Shown here piece after piece: positions 20,640 to 32,000 of a DNA stretch of 64,000 nt; position 1 is the stretch's first letter, and the number at the start of each line of letters is the position of its first letter. The DNA is from Mycobacterium mantenii (GTDB taxonomy: Bacteria > Actinomycetota > Actinomycetes > Mycobacteriales > Mycobacteriaceae): the NCBI RefSeq assembly GCF_010731775.1, contig NZ_AP022590.1:2604001-2668000 (forward strand). Direction: 5' to 3'. A program made the translations under genes and the position numbers. The notes under the pieces were generated by a model that had not been told where the DNA came from, searched no databases, and saw only the letters and a list, made by a program, of their open reading frames with translations.

Positions 20640-23237
20640 GTGGCTCTCCCGAATCTCACCCGCGAACAAGCTGTCGAGCGCGCCGCTCTGATCACCGTCG
20701 CCAGCTACCAAATCGACCTCGATCTCACCGACGGCTCCGGTCCCGGTGGCCCTCCGGGTGAACGGACCTTCCGCTCGGTCACCACCGTCGTGTTCGACGC
20801 GCTCGCCGGCGCAGACTCGGTCATCGACATCGCCGCCGACACCATCCGCAGCGCGACGCTCAACGGACACGATCTGGATGTCTCCGGCTACGACGAGTCG
20901 ACGGGTATCCCCCTGGTCGGGCTGGCCGACCGCAACGTCGTCGTGGTCGACGCCGACTGCCGTTACTCCAACACCGGTGAGGGTCTGCATCGGTTCGTCG
21001 ACCCGGTTGACAACGAGACCTACCTGTACTCGCAGTTTGAGACCGCCGACGCCAAGCGCATGTTCGCCTGCTTCGACCAGCCCGACTTGAAGGCGACCTT
21101 CGACGTGCGGGTGACCGCGCCCGCGCATTGGAAGGTGATCTCCAACGGTGCGACGGTGTCGGTGAACGAGGGCCTGCACACCTTTGCCACCACGCCGCGG
21201 ATGAGCACCTATCTGGTGGCCCTGATCGCCGGCCCGTACGCCGAGTGGAACGACTCCTACACCGACGAGCACGGCGAGATCCCGCTGGGCATCTTCTGCC
21301 GGTCGTCGCTGGCCCAACATATGGACGCCGAGCGGCTGTTCACCCAGACCAAGCAGGGATTTGCCTTCTACCACAAGAACTTTGGCCTGCCCTACGCGTT
21401 CGGGAAGTACGATCAGCTGTTCGTCCCCGAATTTAACGCCGGCGCAATGGAAAACGCGGGTGCGGTGACATTCCTCGAGGACTACGTCTTCCGCAGCAAG
21501 GTCACCCGGGCCTCCTACGAGCGGCGCGCCGAGACCGTGCTGCACGAGATGGCGCATATGTGGTTCGGCGACCTGGTCACCATGGCCTGGTGGGACGACT
21601 TGTGGCTGAACGAGTCCTTCGCGACCTTCGCATCGGTGCTGTGCCAAAGCGAGGCAACGGAATTCACCGAGGCGTGGACGACGTTCGCGACGGTCGAGAA
21701 GTCGTGGGCGTACCGCCAGGATCAATTGCCCTCGACGCATCCGATTGCCGCCGATATCCCCGACCTGGCCGCGGTCGAGGTGAACTTCGACGGCATCACC
21801 TACGCCAAGGGCGCCTCGGTGCTCAAGCAGCTGGTCGCCTACGTCGGGTTGGAGCACTTCCTGGCCGGGCTGCGTGATTACTTCCGGGCCCACGCCTTCG
21901 GCAACGCCACGTTCGACGATCTGGTCGCCGCGCTCGAGCAGGCGTCCGGGCGGGATCTGTCCGACTGGGGCCAGCAGTGGCTGAAGACGACCGGGCTGAA
22001 CACGCTGCGGCCGGAGTTCGATGTGGACTCAGGCGGCAAGTTCACCCGGTTCGCGGTGACCCAGAGCGCCGCCGCGCCGGGCGCCGGCGAAACCCGAGTG
22101 CACCGCCTGGCGGTCGGGATCTACGACGACAGCGACTCCAGTGGCACCGGAAAGCTGGTGCGGGTGCACCGCGAGGAACTCGACGTCGAGGGCCCGGTCA
22201 CCGAAGTTCCTGGGCTGGTTGGTGTTTCGCGGGGCCAGCTGGTGCTGGTCAATGACGACGACCTGACGTATTGCTCGCTACGGCTGGACGCCGACTCGCT
22301 GCGCACCGCGCTGGAGCGCATCGCCGACATCGCCGAGCCGCTGCCCCGCTCGCTGGTCTGGTCGGCCGCCTGGGAGATGACGCGCGAGGCCGAGCTGCGG
22401 GCCCGCGACTTCGTGGCCCTGGTGACCGGCGGCGTGCACGCCGAATCCGAAGTCGGTGTGGCACAACGGCTCCTGCTGCAGGCGCAGACCGCGTTGACGT
22501 CCTACGCCGAGCAGGGCTGGGCGCGCGAGCACGGCTGGCCGCAATTCGCCGACCGGCTGCTGGAGTTGGCGCGCGCCGCGCGGCCCGGCTCGGATCACCA
22601 ACTCGCCTTCGTCAACACGCTGTGCTCGTCGGTGCTGTCGACCGACCATGTTGCGATGCTGGCGGGTCTGCTCGACCGTGACCCCGCCGAGTTGGGGCTG
22701 GCCGGGCTCGAAATCGATACGGACCTGCGGTGGCGGATCGTGACGGCGCTGGCCACCGCGGGCAAGGTCGACGCCGACGGGCCCGCGACGCCGTTCATCG
22801 ATGCCGAGATCCAGCGCGACCCGACCGCCGCCGGGAAGCGGCACGGCGCCCAGGCCGCGACAGCGCGTCCTCAGCTGCAGGTCAAGGAGCAGGCCTGGAC
22901 GACGGTGGTCGAGGACGACACCCTGGCCAACATCACCGCCCGCTCGATCATCGCGGGCATCGCCCCCGCCGGGCAGGCCGAGTTGCTCAAGCCGTTCACC
23001 GCGCGCTATTTCGAGGCGATCTCGGGAGTCTGGGCGCGCCGGTCCAGCGAAGTGGCCCAGACCGTGGTGATCGGCCTGTACCCGCATTGGGACATCAGCG
23101 ACGAAGGCGTCGCCGCCGCGGACAAGTTCCTGTCCGACCCAGAGGTGCCGGCGGCGCTGCGACGCCTGGTGCTCGAGGGCCAGGCCGGGGTGAAGCGTTC
23201 GTTGCGGGCGCGCCGCTTCGACGCCGGCGAGGCCTGA
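20640..23237 (+). CDS. pepN: Aminopeptidase N (M1 zinc metallopeptidase)
   Basis: Removes N-terminal residues from peptides, probably in the final steps of protein turnover, in the cytoplasm. The GAMEN substrate-binding motif ([11 protein letters not shown]) and the zinc site [10 protein letters not shown] with a downstream Glu (WLNESFATF) are intact. An ERAP1-like C-terminal domain follows. The length is 865 residues. The GTG start is chosen because the homologue begins ALPNLTREQ. It is divergent from the Rv2466c-like gene with only 91 bases between the starts. Confidence 0.96.
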   Translation: MALPNLTREQAVERAALITVASYQIDLDLTDGSGPGGPPGERTFRSVTTVVFDALAGADSVIDIAADTIRSATLNGHDLDVSGYDESTGIPLVGLADRNVVVVDADCRYSNTGEGLHRFVDPVDNETYLYSQFETADAKRMFACFDQPDLKATFDVRVTAPAHWKVISNGATVSVNEGLHTFATTPRMSTYLVALIAGPYAEWNDSYTDEHGEIPLGIFCRSSLAQHMDAERLFTQTKQGFAFYHKNFGLPYAFGKYDQLFVPEFNAGAMENAGAVTFLEDYVFRSKVTRASYERRAETVLHEMAHMWFGDLVTMAWWDDLWLNESFATFASVLCQSEATEFTEAWTTFATVEKSWAYRQDQLPSTHPIAADIPDLAAVEVNFDGITYAKGASVLKQLVAYVGLEHFLAGLRDYFRAHAFGNATFDDLVAALEQASGRDLSDWGQQWLKTTGLNTLRPEFDVDSGGKFTRFAVTQSAAAPGAGETRVHRLAVGIYDDSDSSGTGKLVRVHREELDVEGPVTEVPGLVGVSRGQLVLVNDDDLTYCSLRLDADSLRTALERIADIAEPLPRSLVWSAAWEMTREAELRARDFVALVTGGVHAESEVGVAQRLLLQAQTALTSYAEQGWAREHGWPQFADRLLELARAARPGSDHQLAFVNTLCSSVLSTDHVAMLAGLLDRDPAELGLAGLEIDTDLRWRIVTALATAGKVDADGPATPFIDAEIQRDPTAAGKRHGAQAATARPQLQVKEQAWTTVVEDDTLANITARSIIAGIAPAGQAELLKPFTARYFEAISGVWARRSSEVAQTVVIGLYPHWDISDEGVAAADKFLSDPEVPAALRRLVLEGQAGVKRSLRARRFDAGEA

Positions 23238-23253
23238 GCCGAGACAGCGGAGG

Positions 23254-23721
23254 CTAAGCCGGCGAAATCCCGGCGCTCAGTACGCGGATCGCGCTGACCA
23301 GGCCGTCGACCAGGTCGCCGCGCTCGAACGCCGAGGACGCGGCGGCGACACCCAGCGGTGCGGCCGACTCCGCGCCCCGGCCGCGAACCTGCGTGCCGTA
23401 GACCACCTCGATGACCTTCTGGTCGGGTGAGACGGCCAGCAGCACCGCATTGTCCGGCGTCGGCACGTCGGCCAGGATCTCGCGGGCCCGCGCGGCGGTG
23501 TCGCTACCCAGATCGCCCAGATAGATCGCGAAACGCGTCTTGGATGCCCGCGAGCCGAATTTCAGCGCATCGTCCACGGCGACCAGGTCCTTGGTCGAAA
23601 ACGGGAACTGCACCGACAGCTCGCCGGGCTCGGTGACCCCGGAGATCCGTCCGCTCGTGGTGATCACCGTGCCGTACGGCAGTTCGGCGGGTTCTCTCGT
23701 CGCTACCTCACCACGTGCCAC
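23254..23721 (-). CDS. DUF5130 family protein (Rv2468c-like)
   Basis: A 155-residue protein with no signal peptide or clear transmembrane segment. It contains [19 protein letters not shown] and [10 protein letters not shown], then [21 protein letters not shown], resembling TPM-domain-like proteins. I chose the GTG at 23721 because GGAGG lies eight bases upstream; longer readings begin inside ctaJ without an RBS. It overlaps the ctaJ stop by 14 bases and ends 16 bases from pepN, convergent with it. The function is unknown. Confidence 0.85.
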   Translation of the reverse strand: MARGEVATREPAELPYGTVITTSGRISGVTEPGELSVQFPFSTKDLVAVDDALKFGSRASKTRFAIYLGDLGSDTAARAREILADVPTPDNAVLLAVSPDQKVIEVVYGTQVRGRGAESAAPLGVAAASSAFERGDLVDGLVSAIRVLSAGISPA

Positions 23722-23953
23722 TGGCGCCACCTCCAACTGAGAATTCCGACGTGCCGTGCTCACCATGTCCGCCGTGGGCGTGGCCGACATCCTCGCCGGT
23801 GGCAGCCCACAGGATCGGCGGATGCGTCCACTTCTCGCCCAACTTGTAGGCCGCTGGGTGCGGTCCCTTGTGGGACCAGATCAGCACCGACAGCGCGACC
23901 ACCAGCAACAGAGGTATGCCAATGAAGATCAGGTGGATTTGCATAAGGCTCAC
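23708..23953 (-). CDS. ctaJ: CtaJ, small subunit of aa3-type cytochrome c oxidase (Rv2468A-like)
   Basis: An 81-residue membrane protein. One N-terminal helix ([20 protein letters not shown], residues about 4-26) is followed by [20 protein letters not shown]. The His/Gly-rich tail ends GGGASGTW. It matches the accessory oxidase subunit found in mycobacterial III2IV2 respiratory supercomplexes. The start is either the GTG at 23953 or the ATG three codons later at 23944. The stop lies inside the next gene. Its place far from the other cta genes is normal in the genus. Confidence 0.85.
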   Translation of the reverse strand: MSLMQIHLIFIGIPLLLVVALSVLIWSHKGPHPAAYKLGEKWTHPPILWAATGEDVGHAHGGHGEHGTSEFSVGGGASGTW

Positions 23954-24011
23954 GACGCAAACCGTATCCCACCGAGGGAGTTGCCGGCGCGACCGGACAC
24001 CCGATTGTCGA

Positions 24012-24659
24012 TCAGGCCGCGCCCTCGCCGAGATATCGGGCCCAGGCCGGATCGAGTTCCTTGACCGTCGACAGCAGCCGCCAGTGCTGTCCGGTCGGGG
24101 GCAGCGGCGCCCGGCGCAGCGCCCAGCCGAGCTCGCTGAGCAGCTTGTCGCCCTTGCGGTGGTTGCACGTCGAGCAGCACGCGACGCAGTTCTCCCACGA
24201 ATGGTCACCGCCGCGGCTGCGCGGCAGCACGTGGTCGACGGTGTCCGCCTTCGCCCCGCAATAGGCGCAGCAGAACCGATCGCGGTGCATCAGCGCGGCG
24301 CGGGTCATCGGGACGCGCGCCCGGTAGGGAACGCGGACGTAGGTCCGCAACTGGATCACCGAGGGCACCACGATCGAGCTGGTCGCCGAGTGGATCACCG
24401 GGCCGGCCGGATCGTGATGGACCACGTCGGCCTTACCGCAGATCACCATGACGATCGCGCGGCGCATCGGCAGCGCGGTCAGGGGCTCATACGTGGAATT
24501 CAGCAGCAGGACCCGCCGGCGACTCCAGATGGAAGTGCTCTCCGGGCGCGCGGGCGGATGGGTTTCAACACTATGCAGCGACGACGCGGTTGTGTGCCCG
24601 GTTAACCCTGCCGCGGCTACCGGACTGCGGTGGCTGCGGCGTCTCTTGCCCTGCGCCAT
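24012..24659 (-). CDS. HNH endonuclease domain protein (Rv2469c-like)
   Basis: A 215-residue protein with an HNH nuclease fold in its C-terminal half. The sequence reads CAYCGAKADTVDHVLPRSRG, then GDHSWENCVACCSTCNHRKG, giving the DH pair, the Asn, the final His and two CxxC zinc pairs. The N-terminal half (VLLLNSTYEPL) is typical of the widespread actinobacterial HNH family also found beside recombination genes. Its cellular target is unknown. It precedes ctaJ on the same strand. Confidence 0.9.
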   Translation of the reverse strand: MAQGKRRRSHRSPVAAAGLTGHTTASSLHSVETHPPARPESTSIWSRRRVLLLNSTYEPLTALPMRRAIVMVICGKADVVHHDPAGPVIHSATSSIVVPSVIQLRTYVRVPYRARVPMTRAALMHRDRFCCAYCGAKADTVDHVLPRSRGGDHSWENCVACCSTCNHRKGDKLLSELGWALRRAPLPPTGQHWRLLSTVKELDPAWARYLGEGAA

Positions 24660-24795
24660 TGATCCTCCGCGAACAGTCCACCATGATTCGCCGCCAATCG
24701 CACCCTATTGCAGGTGAACGCCGTGTCGATCCGGTGAACACCAAGCGGGGGGTCGGGCCGCCTCCGCGCGGCGCCGCGAGGATGCACCACAATGG

Positions 24796-25197
24796 ATGGC
24801 GATGGATCAGGTAGCAGAGTCCTTCTACGACGCGGTCGGCGGCGCCGACACTTTCCACACGATCGTGTCGCGCTTTTACGCCCAGGTTCCCGAGGACGAG
24901 ATCCTGCGCGAGCTGTATCCGCTGGACGACCTCGAGGGCGCCGAAGAGCGCCTGCGGATGTTCCTCGAGCAGTACTGGGGCGGCCCGCGCACCTACTCCG
25001 ACCGGCGGGGACACCCCCGGCTGCGGATGCGTCACGTGCCGTTCCGGATCACTCCCCTGGCGCGCGATGCGTGGCTGCGGTGCATGCACACGGCCGTCGC
25101 GTCCATCGATTCGCAGACGCTCGACGACGAACACCGTCGCGAGTTGCTCAACTATCTGGAAATGGCCGCCCACTCACTCGTCAACTCATCGTTTTAA
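24796..25197 (+). CDS. glbO: Truncated haemoglobin GlbO (group II)
   Basis: Small haem protein that binds oxygen and NO, linked to the respiratory membrane in mycobacteria. It reads [12 protein letters not shown] with the phenylalanine/tyrosine of helix B, then [21 protein letters not shown] supplies the proximal His, and [11 protein letters not shown] follows. The length is 133 residues. ATG codons at 24796 and 24802 are both possible. The next gene starts 25 bases after the stop. Confidence 0.95.
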   Translation: MAMDQVAESFYDAVGGADTFHTIVSRFYAQVPEDEILRELYPLDDLEGAEERLRMFLEQYWGGPRTYSDRRGHPRLRMRHVPFRITPLARDAWLRCMHTAVASIDSQTLDDEHRRELLNYLEMAAHSLVNSSF

Positions 25198-25222
25198 CAC
25201 CCAGCGAACTGAACGGAGCAGG

Positions 25223-26788
25223 ATGAGCCCCGGAGCATGGTGGTCGAACGCGGTTTTTTACCAGGTCTATCCCCGATCGTTCGCCGACAGCAACGGCGAC
25301 GGTGTTGGTGACATCGACGGAATCGTCGCCCATCTGGATCACCTGGTGCGCCTGGGCGTGGAGGCGATTTGGCTCAGCCCGGTCACCGTCTCGCCGATGG
25401 CCGACCACGGCTACGACGTCGCCGATCCCCGTGACATCGACCCGCTGTTCGGCGGGATGCCCGCGATCGAACGGCTGATCGCGGCCGCGCACGAGCGGGA
25501 CATCAAGATCACCATGGACGTGGTGCCCAACCACACCAGCTCGGCGCACCCGTGGTTTCAGGCCGCGCTGGCCGCGGGCCCGGGCACCGACGCGCGGGAG
25601 CGGTACTACTTCCGCGACGGCCTGGGTCCCGATGGGGCGCTGCCGCCGAACAACTGGACGTCGGTGTTCGGCGGCCCGGCCTGGACCCGGGTGGTAGAGC
25701 CCGACGGCAATCCCGGTCAGTACTACCTGCACCTGTTCGACACCGAACAGCCGGACCTGAACTGGGAACACCCGGACGTCTTCGACGACTTCGAGAAGTC
25801 GCTGCGATTTTGGCTGGACCGCGGGGTGGACGGCTTCCGCATCGACGTGGCGCACGGGATGGCCAAGCCGTCCGGCCTGCCCGACGCCGAGGAAGACATC
25901 AAGGTGTTGTCGCACAGCGACGACGATCCGCGGTTCAACCACCCGAGCGTGCACGACATCCACCGCAAGATCCGCAAGATCGTTGACGAGTACCCCGATG
26001 CGGTGACGATCGGCGAGGTATGGGTGCTGGACAACCAGCTCTGGGCGGAATACCTGCGGCCTGACGAACTGCATCTCGGCTTCAACTTCCGGTTGACCAA
26101 GATCGACTTCGACGCCGGCCAGATCCACGACGCCATCGAGAACTCGCTCGCGGCCACCGCAATCTATGACGCCGTCCCGACGTGGACGCTGTCCAACCAC
26201 GACGTCGACCGCGAGGTCACCCGCTACGGTGGCGGCGAAATCGGGCTGCGCAGGGCGAAAGCCATGGCGATGGCGATGCTCGCCCTGCCGGGCACGGTGT
26301 TCATCTACAACGGCGAGGAGCTCGGGTTGCCCGACGTGTTGGACCTGCCGGACGAGGTGTTGCAGGACCCGACGTGGGAACGTTCGGGACGAACCGAGCG
26401 GGGCCGCGACAAGTGCCGGGTGCCGATTCCGTGGTCGGGCGAGGCTCCACCGTTCGGCTTCTCATCCTCACCCGACACGTGGCTACCGATGCCGAAGGAA
26501 TGGGCGGCGCTGACCGTCGAAAAGCAGAGCGGCGACCCCGACTCCACCTTGTCGTTCTTCCAGCGGGCTCTCGAATTGCGAAGGCGTCGCGTGGAATTCG
26601 ACGGCAAGGGCGTCCAGTGGCTGGATGCGTCCGGCGATGTGGTGATCTTCCGGCGCCCTGGTGGGCTGACCTGCGCGCTCAACAGCGGCGACGCGCCGAT
26701 GCCGCTGCCGGCGGGCGAGCTGATCCTGGCGAGCGCACCGCTGCTGGACGGGAAACTACCGCCGGATTCGGCGGCCTGGCTGGCATAA
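25223..26788 (+). CDS. aglA: Alpha-glucosidase, GH13 family (AglA)
   Basis: Hydrolyses alpha-glucosides, probably maltose or trehalose-derived oligosaccharides, in the cytoplasm. The GH13 regions are all visible: DVVPNHTS (region I), GFRIDVAHG with the nucleophile Asp (II), TIGEVWV with the acid/base Glu (III) and LSNHDVDR (IV). The N-terminus WWSNAVFYQVYPRSFADSNG is classic for this subfamily. GGAGCAGG precedes the ATG at 25223. The length is 521 residues. It probably shares a transcript with glbO. Confidence 0.94.
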   Translation: MSPGAWWSNAVFYQVYPRSFADSNGDGVGDIDGIVAHLDHLVRLGVEAIWLSPVTVSPMADHGYDVADPRDIDPLFGGMPAIERLIAAAHERDIKITMDVVPNHTSSAHPWFQAALAAGPGTDARERYYFRDGLGPDGALPPNNWTSVFGGPAWTRVVEPDGNPGQYYLHLFDTEQPDLNWEHPDVFDDFEKSLRFWLDRGVDGFRIDVAHGMAKPSGLPDAEEDIKVLSHSDDDPRFNHPSVHDIHRKIRKIVDEYPDAVTIGEVWVLDNQLWAEYLRPDELHLGFNFRLTKIDFDAGQIHDAIENSLAATAIYDAVPTWTLSNHDVDREVTRYGGGEIGLRRAKAMAMAMLALPGTVFIYNGEELGLPDVLDLPDEVLQDPTWERSGRTERGRDKCRVPIPWSGEAPPFGFSSSPDTWLPMPKEWAALTVEKQSGDPDSTLSFFQRALELRRRRVEFDGKGVQWLDASGDVVIFRRPGGLTCALNSGDAPMPLPAGELILASAPLLDGKLPPDSAAWLA

Positions 26789-26853
26789 CCGATCGGGTCG
26801 CGCCGCCGGAGGCACGGTGGGCATTTCGCGGCCGACTGCTCTATATGTTGTGC

Positions 26854-27891
26854 ATGGCTTCCTACGAGTGGACAGTGATCGGCGCCGGGCCGGCGGGCAT
26901 CGCCGCGGTGGGACGGCTGCTGGATCACGGGGTCGCGGCCGAACGGATCGCCTGGGTCGACCCGGCCTTCGGCGCCGGCGACATCGGCCGGAAGTGGCGG
27001 TCGGTCTCGAGCAATACCCACGCCGGACTGTTTCTCGAATACTTCAACGGCGCCAAGTCATTCCGGTTCTCCGAGGCGCCGCCCATGCCGCTCAAGGAGA
27101 TCGACCCGCAGGAGACCTGCGCGCTCGCACTGGTGGCCGAGCCCCTGGTTTGGATCACCGAGCAGCTGCGTGAGCAGGTCGACGCCCTCACGGCGACCGC
27201 CACCGCGTTGACCCTGCGCGATCGGCAATGGCGGATCGAGACGGACCAACACGACATCTCTTCGGAGAACGTGATCCTGGCCGTCGGCGCGGATCCCAAA
27301 AAGCTGGGCCACCCCGACCTGGCGGAGATCCCGGTCGAGGTCGCCCTGGATCCCGAAAAGCTCGCCCAGGAGCCACTCGAGGGCGCGACGGTCGCCGTGT
27401 TCGGATCGTCGCACTCGTCCATGATCGTGCTGCCGAACCTGCTGCGCCACCCCGTCAAGCGCATCGTCAACTTCTATCGCAGCCCACTGAAATACGCTGT
27501 GTATTTGGATGATTGGATACTTTTTGACGACACCGGGCTGAAGGGCCAAGCGGCCGTCTGGGCGCGGGAGAACATCGACGGGGTGCTTCCCGACCGCTTG
27601 GAGAGGTGCTGGGTATCGAGCGCGGAATTCTCCGAGACATTGGCCCAGTGTGACCGCGCCGTCTACACCGTCGGCTTCGAGCGCAGGAAGTTGCCCGAGA
27701 CCCCGCAGTGGGGGCAACTCGACTACAACCGCACCAACGGAATCCTTGCCCCCGGCCTGTTCGGGGTGGGCATCGCGTTCCCCCAGTACGTCGAAGATCC
27801 CTACGGGTACGGGCAGTTCCGGGTGGGCCTGAAGAAGTTCATGGATTTTATCGACGCCGTGCTGCCGCTCTGGCTGCTCTACGGCCCGTGA
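26854..27891 (+). CDS. FAD/NAD(P)-binding oxidoreductase of unknown substrate
   Basis: A 345-residue flavoprotein. The N-terminal dinucleotide-binding motif is VIGAGPAGIAAVG. A second Rossmann motif, VAVFGSSHSS, occurs near residue 185, giving a two-domain pyridine-nucleotide oxidoreductase shape. It lacks the redox-active CxxxxC of disulfide reductases, so a monooxygenase or hydroxylase-like role is possible. The start ATG at 26854 follows TATGTT (26844-26849), which could be the -10 of a leaderless transcript; an ATG three codons earlier is the alternative. I know of no counterpart in the matching H37Rv segment. Confidence 0.8.
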   Translation: MASYEWTVIGAGPAGIAAVGRLLDHGVAAERIAWVDPAFGAGDIGRKWRSVSSNTHAGLFLEYFNGAKSFRFSEAPPMPLKEIDPQETCALALVAEPLVWITEQLREQVDALTATATALTLRDRQWRIETDQHDISSENVILAVGADPKKLGHPDLAEIPVEVALDPEKLAQEPLEGATVAVFGSSHSSMIVLPNLLRHPVKRIVNFYRSPLKYAVYLDDWILFDDTGLKGQAAVWARENIDGVLPDRLERCWVSSAEFSETLAQCDRAVYTVGFERRKLPETPQWGQLDYNRTNGILAPGLFGVGIAFPQYVEDPYGYGQFRVGLKKFMDFIDAVLPLWLLYGP

Positions 27892-27970
27892 TCGCCGCGG
27901 CCCGGGCGGCCGGTAGTCGCCATTAAATTCAGCCTGATCCGTTTGGAGAATCGCCCACGGCCAGGCCGCG

Positions 27971-28642
27971 TCAGCCCAGCAGCAGCGCGGGATCGCCGCG
28001 GCGGCGATACACCGAACCGAACCGGGCATCCAGCCGCAACCACGTCGGCAGTATCCGGACCCGGATCAACTCGTTGGCCTCGACCGCATCGGGTGACTGC
28101 GGCAGAAAACCCATCGCGGTCAACGCGAACACGCAGCGCATCGGCAGCCCCACGTGCGTGTCGGCCGAGCTGACCTGGATGACCTCCTGGTCGAGCAGCG
28201 AAACCGGCGGGCCATGAGAACTGCTGTGTTCCTTGGCCAGTTGCGCGCCGCGCTGCGCGAGGTCGAGGATCACCCGGGCTGGGATGTCCTCGAGGTGGGT
28301 GAAGCCCGATTCCGGCGGCAGGGCACCGCGCCATGCGGAGTCCATCGCGAAACCGGGGTCGACGTAACCCGTTTCGTCCATCGCCGCCAGGCCGCGGGCC
28401 AGCGCGTCCGCGCCCACCGACAAATCTTCGGGCCGCACCTCGCCGGCCACCACCCTGCTGGCTAGCACGTCGAAACCCGTTGCTACCCATGCCGTCAGCA
28501 GCCCCGGTGAGCGGGTCCGGAATCGGATGATCGCGGCGTCATCGAGTCGCAGCGCGCGATCGACGAACGCGGCCAGATCCGTACGGTGGGCGTCCCTGGA
28601 GTCGGCGCCCAGCCATAGTCCTCGGTCGGCTACCTGATCCAC
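27971..28642 (-). CDS. Conserved hypothetical protein (Rv2474c-like)
   Basis: About 223 residues, with no signal peptide or transmembrane segment and no motif I recognise. The N-terminal half includes LRLDDAAIIRFR and the C-terminal part ends RILPTWLRLDARFGSVYRRR. I chose the GTG at 28642 ([12 protein letters not shown]), which overlaps the thioesterase stop by 13 bases. The overlap suggests co-translation with the thioesterase and the big glutamate dehydrogenase gene. The function is unknown. Confidence 0.8.
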   Translation of the reverse strand: MDQVADRGLWLGADSRDAHRTDLAAFVDRALRLDDAAIIRFRTRSPGLLTAWVATGFDVLASRVVAGEVRPEDLSVGADALARGLAAMDETGYVDPGFAMDSAWRGALPPESGFTHLEDIPARVILDLAQRGAQLAKEHSSSHGPPVSLLDQEVIQVSSADTHVGLPMRCVFALTAMGFLPQSPDAVEANELIRVRILPTWLRLDARFGSVYRRRGDPALLLG

Positions 28643-29043
28643 CGTTGTAGATACTCCCGATGTTGTGGCGAGAGGCGCACCAGCCGCTCCTCCTCGATAT
28701 GGACGGCGGCCAGTTGCGACTCGGCGATGACGGCGGGCTTCGACTCCGGGTCCGCGGCGACCGAGCGCACCTCGTAGCCCAGCGTGAAGTCGACCGCCCG
28801 CAACCGCTTGGTCCACATCGTCACCTGCAGCGGCGAATCGACCAGCCGCAGTTGGCCTTTGTAAGTCACCTTGACCTCGGCGATGAGCAACCCGATGGTC
28901 AAGATGTCGACCTCAAACGCCTCACGCAGGAACTGAACGCGCGCTTCCTCGAGGATCGTGACCATGGTGGCGTGGTTGATGTGCTGATACATGTCGATGT
29001 CCGACCAGCGCACAAGCACTGGCGCGACGAAGCCGACGCTCAA
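28630..29043 (-). CDS. Hotdog-fold acyl-CoA thioesterase (4HBT-like)
   Basis: A 137-residue single hotdog domain. The active-site motif is [13 protein letters not shown], with the Asp and His-x-Asn of 4-hydroxybenzoyl-CoA thioesterases near residues 13-24. It starts with TTG overlapping the gdh stop (TTGA), so translation is probably coupled. Known relatives cleave acyl-CoAs; the chain length here is unknown. Reading further upstream would run inside gdh. Confidence 0.88.
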   Translation of the reverse strand: MSVGFVAPVLVRWSDIDMYQHINHATMVTILEEARVQFLREAFEVDILTIGLLIAEVKVTYKGQLRLVDSPLQVTMWTKRLRAVDFTLGYEVRSVAADPESKPAVIAESQLAAVHIEEERLVRLSPQHREYLQRWIR

Positions 29044-32000
29044 CTTGATGATCCTCTTCCACTGGTGCGGGTCATGCGACGGATTTGTCGCGCGGCGACG
29101 GACAGCGTTGCGAGATCCTTGTTCCCGCTTTCCTGGATCTCGATCAGTGTTCGGCGGGCCCGCTCGACCCTGGAGGCACTCAGGTGCTCCCACTCGGCGA
29201 TCTTCTCTTCACCGCTTTCGTCCGGCTCCCCCACGGCGAGCACATCGAAGCACAGCGACCGTAGCGAAGCATAGATGTCGTCGCGAATCGCCAACCGCGC
29301 CAAGGAGTGCCAGCGGTCCCGCCGGGGCAGCTCGGACACCGCGGTCAGCAGCCCGTCGGTACCGAGCCGGTCCATGAGCGCGAAATAGGTGTCCGCCACT
29401 TCGGCGGCGTCGATGTCGTTGATGTCGCCGATGTCGATGATGTCGAGCAGGCTGAAGCGGTAGAGGCCGGCGGCCACCATGTAGGCCAGGTCCTCGGGCG
29501 CGCCCTGGGACGCGAACTCGGCGGCTTCCTTCTCGACGATCGCCTTGTCGTCGCCGCGCAGCCACTCCGACATGCGCGGCGTCAGCGCCTTGACCTTGGC
29601 GGCGAACCGGTTGATCTCCGCGCCGACCGCCAACGGCTGCGGACGGTAGTTGAGCAGCCAGCGCCCGGCCCGGTCGATCAGCCGGCGGGTGTCCAGCGTG
29701 AGCCGATCCGACAATGCGACCGGCAGATTCGCCGCGCGGATGCGCCGCCAGATCTCCCCCACACCGAAGATCGCGTCGGTGGCGACGTAGGTGCGGACCG
29801 CGTCGACCGAACCGACGCCGACGTCCTCGGTGATCCGGAAGGCGTAGCTGATCCCGGCGGCGTCCACCAGGTCGTTGATCAGCATGGTGGTGGCGATCTC
29901 GCGGCGCAGCTGGTGCGTGCGGATTTCCGGGGTGAACCGTTCCCGCAACGGTTTCGGGAAGTACAGGGGCAGCCGGGATGCGAACACGTCCTGTTCGGTC
30001 AGCTCGGTCTGCAGCATCTCCTCCTTGAGTCCCAGCTTCACGTGCGCCATCAGGGTGCACAGCTCGGGTGAGGTGAGCCCGATGCCGGCCTCGGCGCGGC
30101 GCTCGATCTCCTTCTCCGAGGGCAGCGCCTCCAGGTCGCGGTGGATGCCGCGCTGGTCCACCAGGTACTGGATCAGTCTGGCGTGCACCGGCAACAGGCT
30201 GGCCGCGTTGGCCCGGCTGGTGCCGATCAGGTCGTTCTGGTCCTCGTTGTCGGTGAGCACCAGTTGCGCGACCTCGTCGGTCATCGACTCCAGCAGCGGT
30301 TTGCGCTCCTGCGGCTTGACCTTGCCGGCGGTTACCAGGGAGTCGATCAGGATTTTGATGTTGACCTCGTGGTCCGAACAGTCCACGCCGGCCGAGTTGT
30401 CCATGGCGTCGGTGTTGATCCGACCGCCGGACAGATCGAACTCGACGCGGCCCAATGCGGTCACCCCCAGATTGCCGCCTTCGCCAATCACCTTGGCGCG
30501 CAGCTGGCTTCCGTTGACCCGAACCGGATCGTTGGCGCGATCGCCGACATCGGCGTCGGATTCGGACTCCGCCTTGATGTAGGTGCCGATGCCGCCGTTG
30601 AACAGCAGGTCCACCGGAGCCTGCAAGATCGCCTTGATCAGATTGGGCGGAGTCATCTCGGTGACTCCGTCGTCGGAGCCCTCGATGCCCAACGCCTCGC
30701 GGACCTGGGGGCTGACCGGAATCGCCTTGTGCTCACGGCTGTACACCCCGCCGCCCGCGCTGATCAGCGACGTGTCGTAGTCCTCCCAGCTGGACCGCGG
30801 CAGGTCGAACATCCGCCGGCGTTCCTCCCAGGAACGCGCGGCATCGGGGTCGGGGTCTAAGAAGATGTGCCGGTGGTCGAAGGCGGCGAGCAACCTGATG
30901 TGCTTGCTCAGCAGCATGCCGTTGCCGAAGACGTCGCCGCTCATGTCGCCGATCCCCACCACGGTGAAATCCTCGGCCTGCGTGTCGACGTCCATCTCCC
31001 GGAAGTGCCGTTTGACAGCCTCCCACGCGCCCTTGGCGGTGATGCCCATGGCCTTATGGTCGTAGCCGACCGACCCGCCGGACGCGAACGCGTCCCCCAG
31101 CCAGAATCCGTAGGACTTGGCGACGTCGTTGGCGATATCGGAGAAGGTGGCGGTGCCCTTGTCCGCCGCCACCACCAGGTATGCGTCATCGCCGTCGCGC
31201 CGAATGACTTCCGTTGGCGGACTGACCTTTCCGGTCGCATGGTCGACGTTGTCGGTGACGTCGAGCAGGCCGGAGATGAACAGCTGATAGCAGGCAACGC
31301 CCTCGGCGCGGCTGGCGTCGCGGTCGGCGGCGGCATCGCCGGTGGGCAGCGGTGGCCGCTTGAGCACGAACCCGCCCTTGGCGCCCACCGGCACGATGAC
31401 GGCGTTCTTGACCGCTTGCGCCTTGACCAGACCCAGGATTTCGGTGCGGAAGTCGTCTCGACGGTCCGACCAGCGCAGGCCCCCGCGGGCCACCGGGCCG
31501 AACCGCAGGTGCACGCCCTCGACCCGGGGCGAGTAGACGAAGATCTCGTATTTGGGGCGCGGCAGTGGCAGCTCGTCGACCAGCTGGGCGTCCAGCTTGA
31601 TCGCCAGCACGTTGCGGGCTCGGGCCGAACCCTCGCGTGTCACAAAGTAATTCGTTCGCAGCGTGGCCTGCACCAGCGAGGCGAAGGCGCGCAGAATACG
31701 GTCGGTGTCCAGGCTCACCAGCGCATCGATGTCGGCGGCGACCGCCGCGGCGGCCGTTTGCGCATCGCGGCTGGCGGAGGAGTCGGGGTTGGGGTCGAAC
31801 AACGCCTCGAAGAGCGCGACCAGTGATCGCGCGGTAGAGGGGTGCTCGTTGAGCACCGCTTCGATATAGGACTGGCTGTACGGAAAGTTGGCCTGCCGCA
31901 GATACTTTGCGTAAGCCCGCAACAGCACGACCTGCTGCCATCGCAGTCCCGCGCGCATTACCAGCTCGTTGAACCGGTCGATCTCGAGGCGGCCCTGCCA

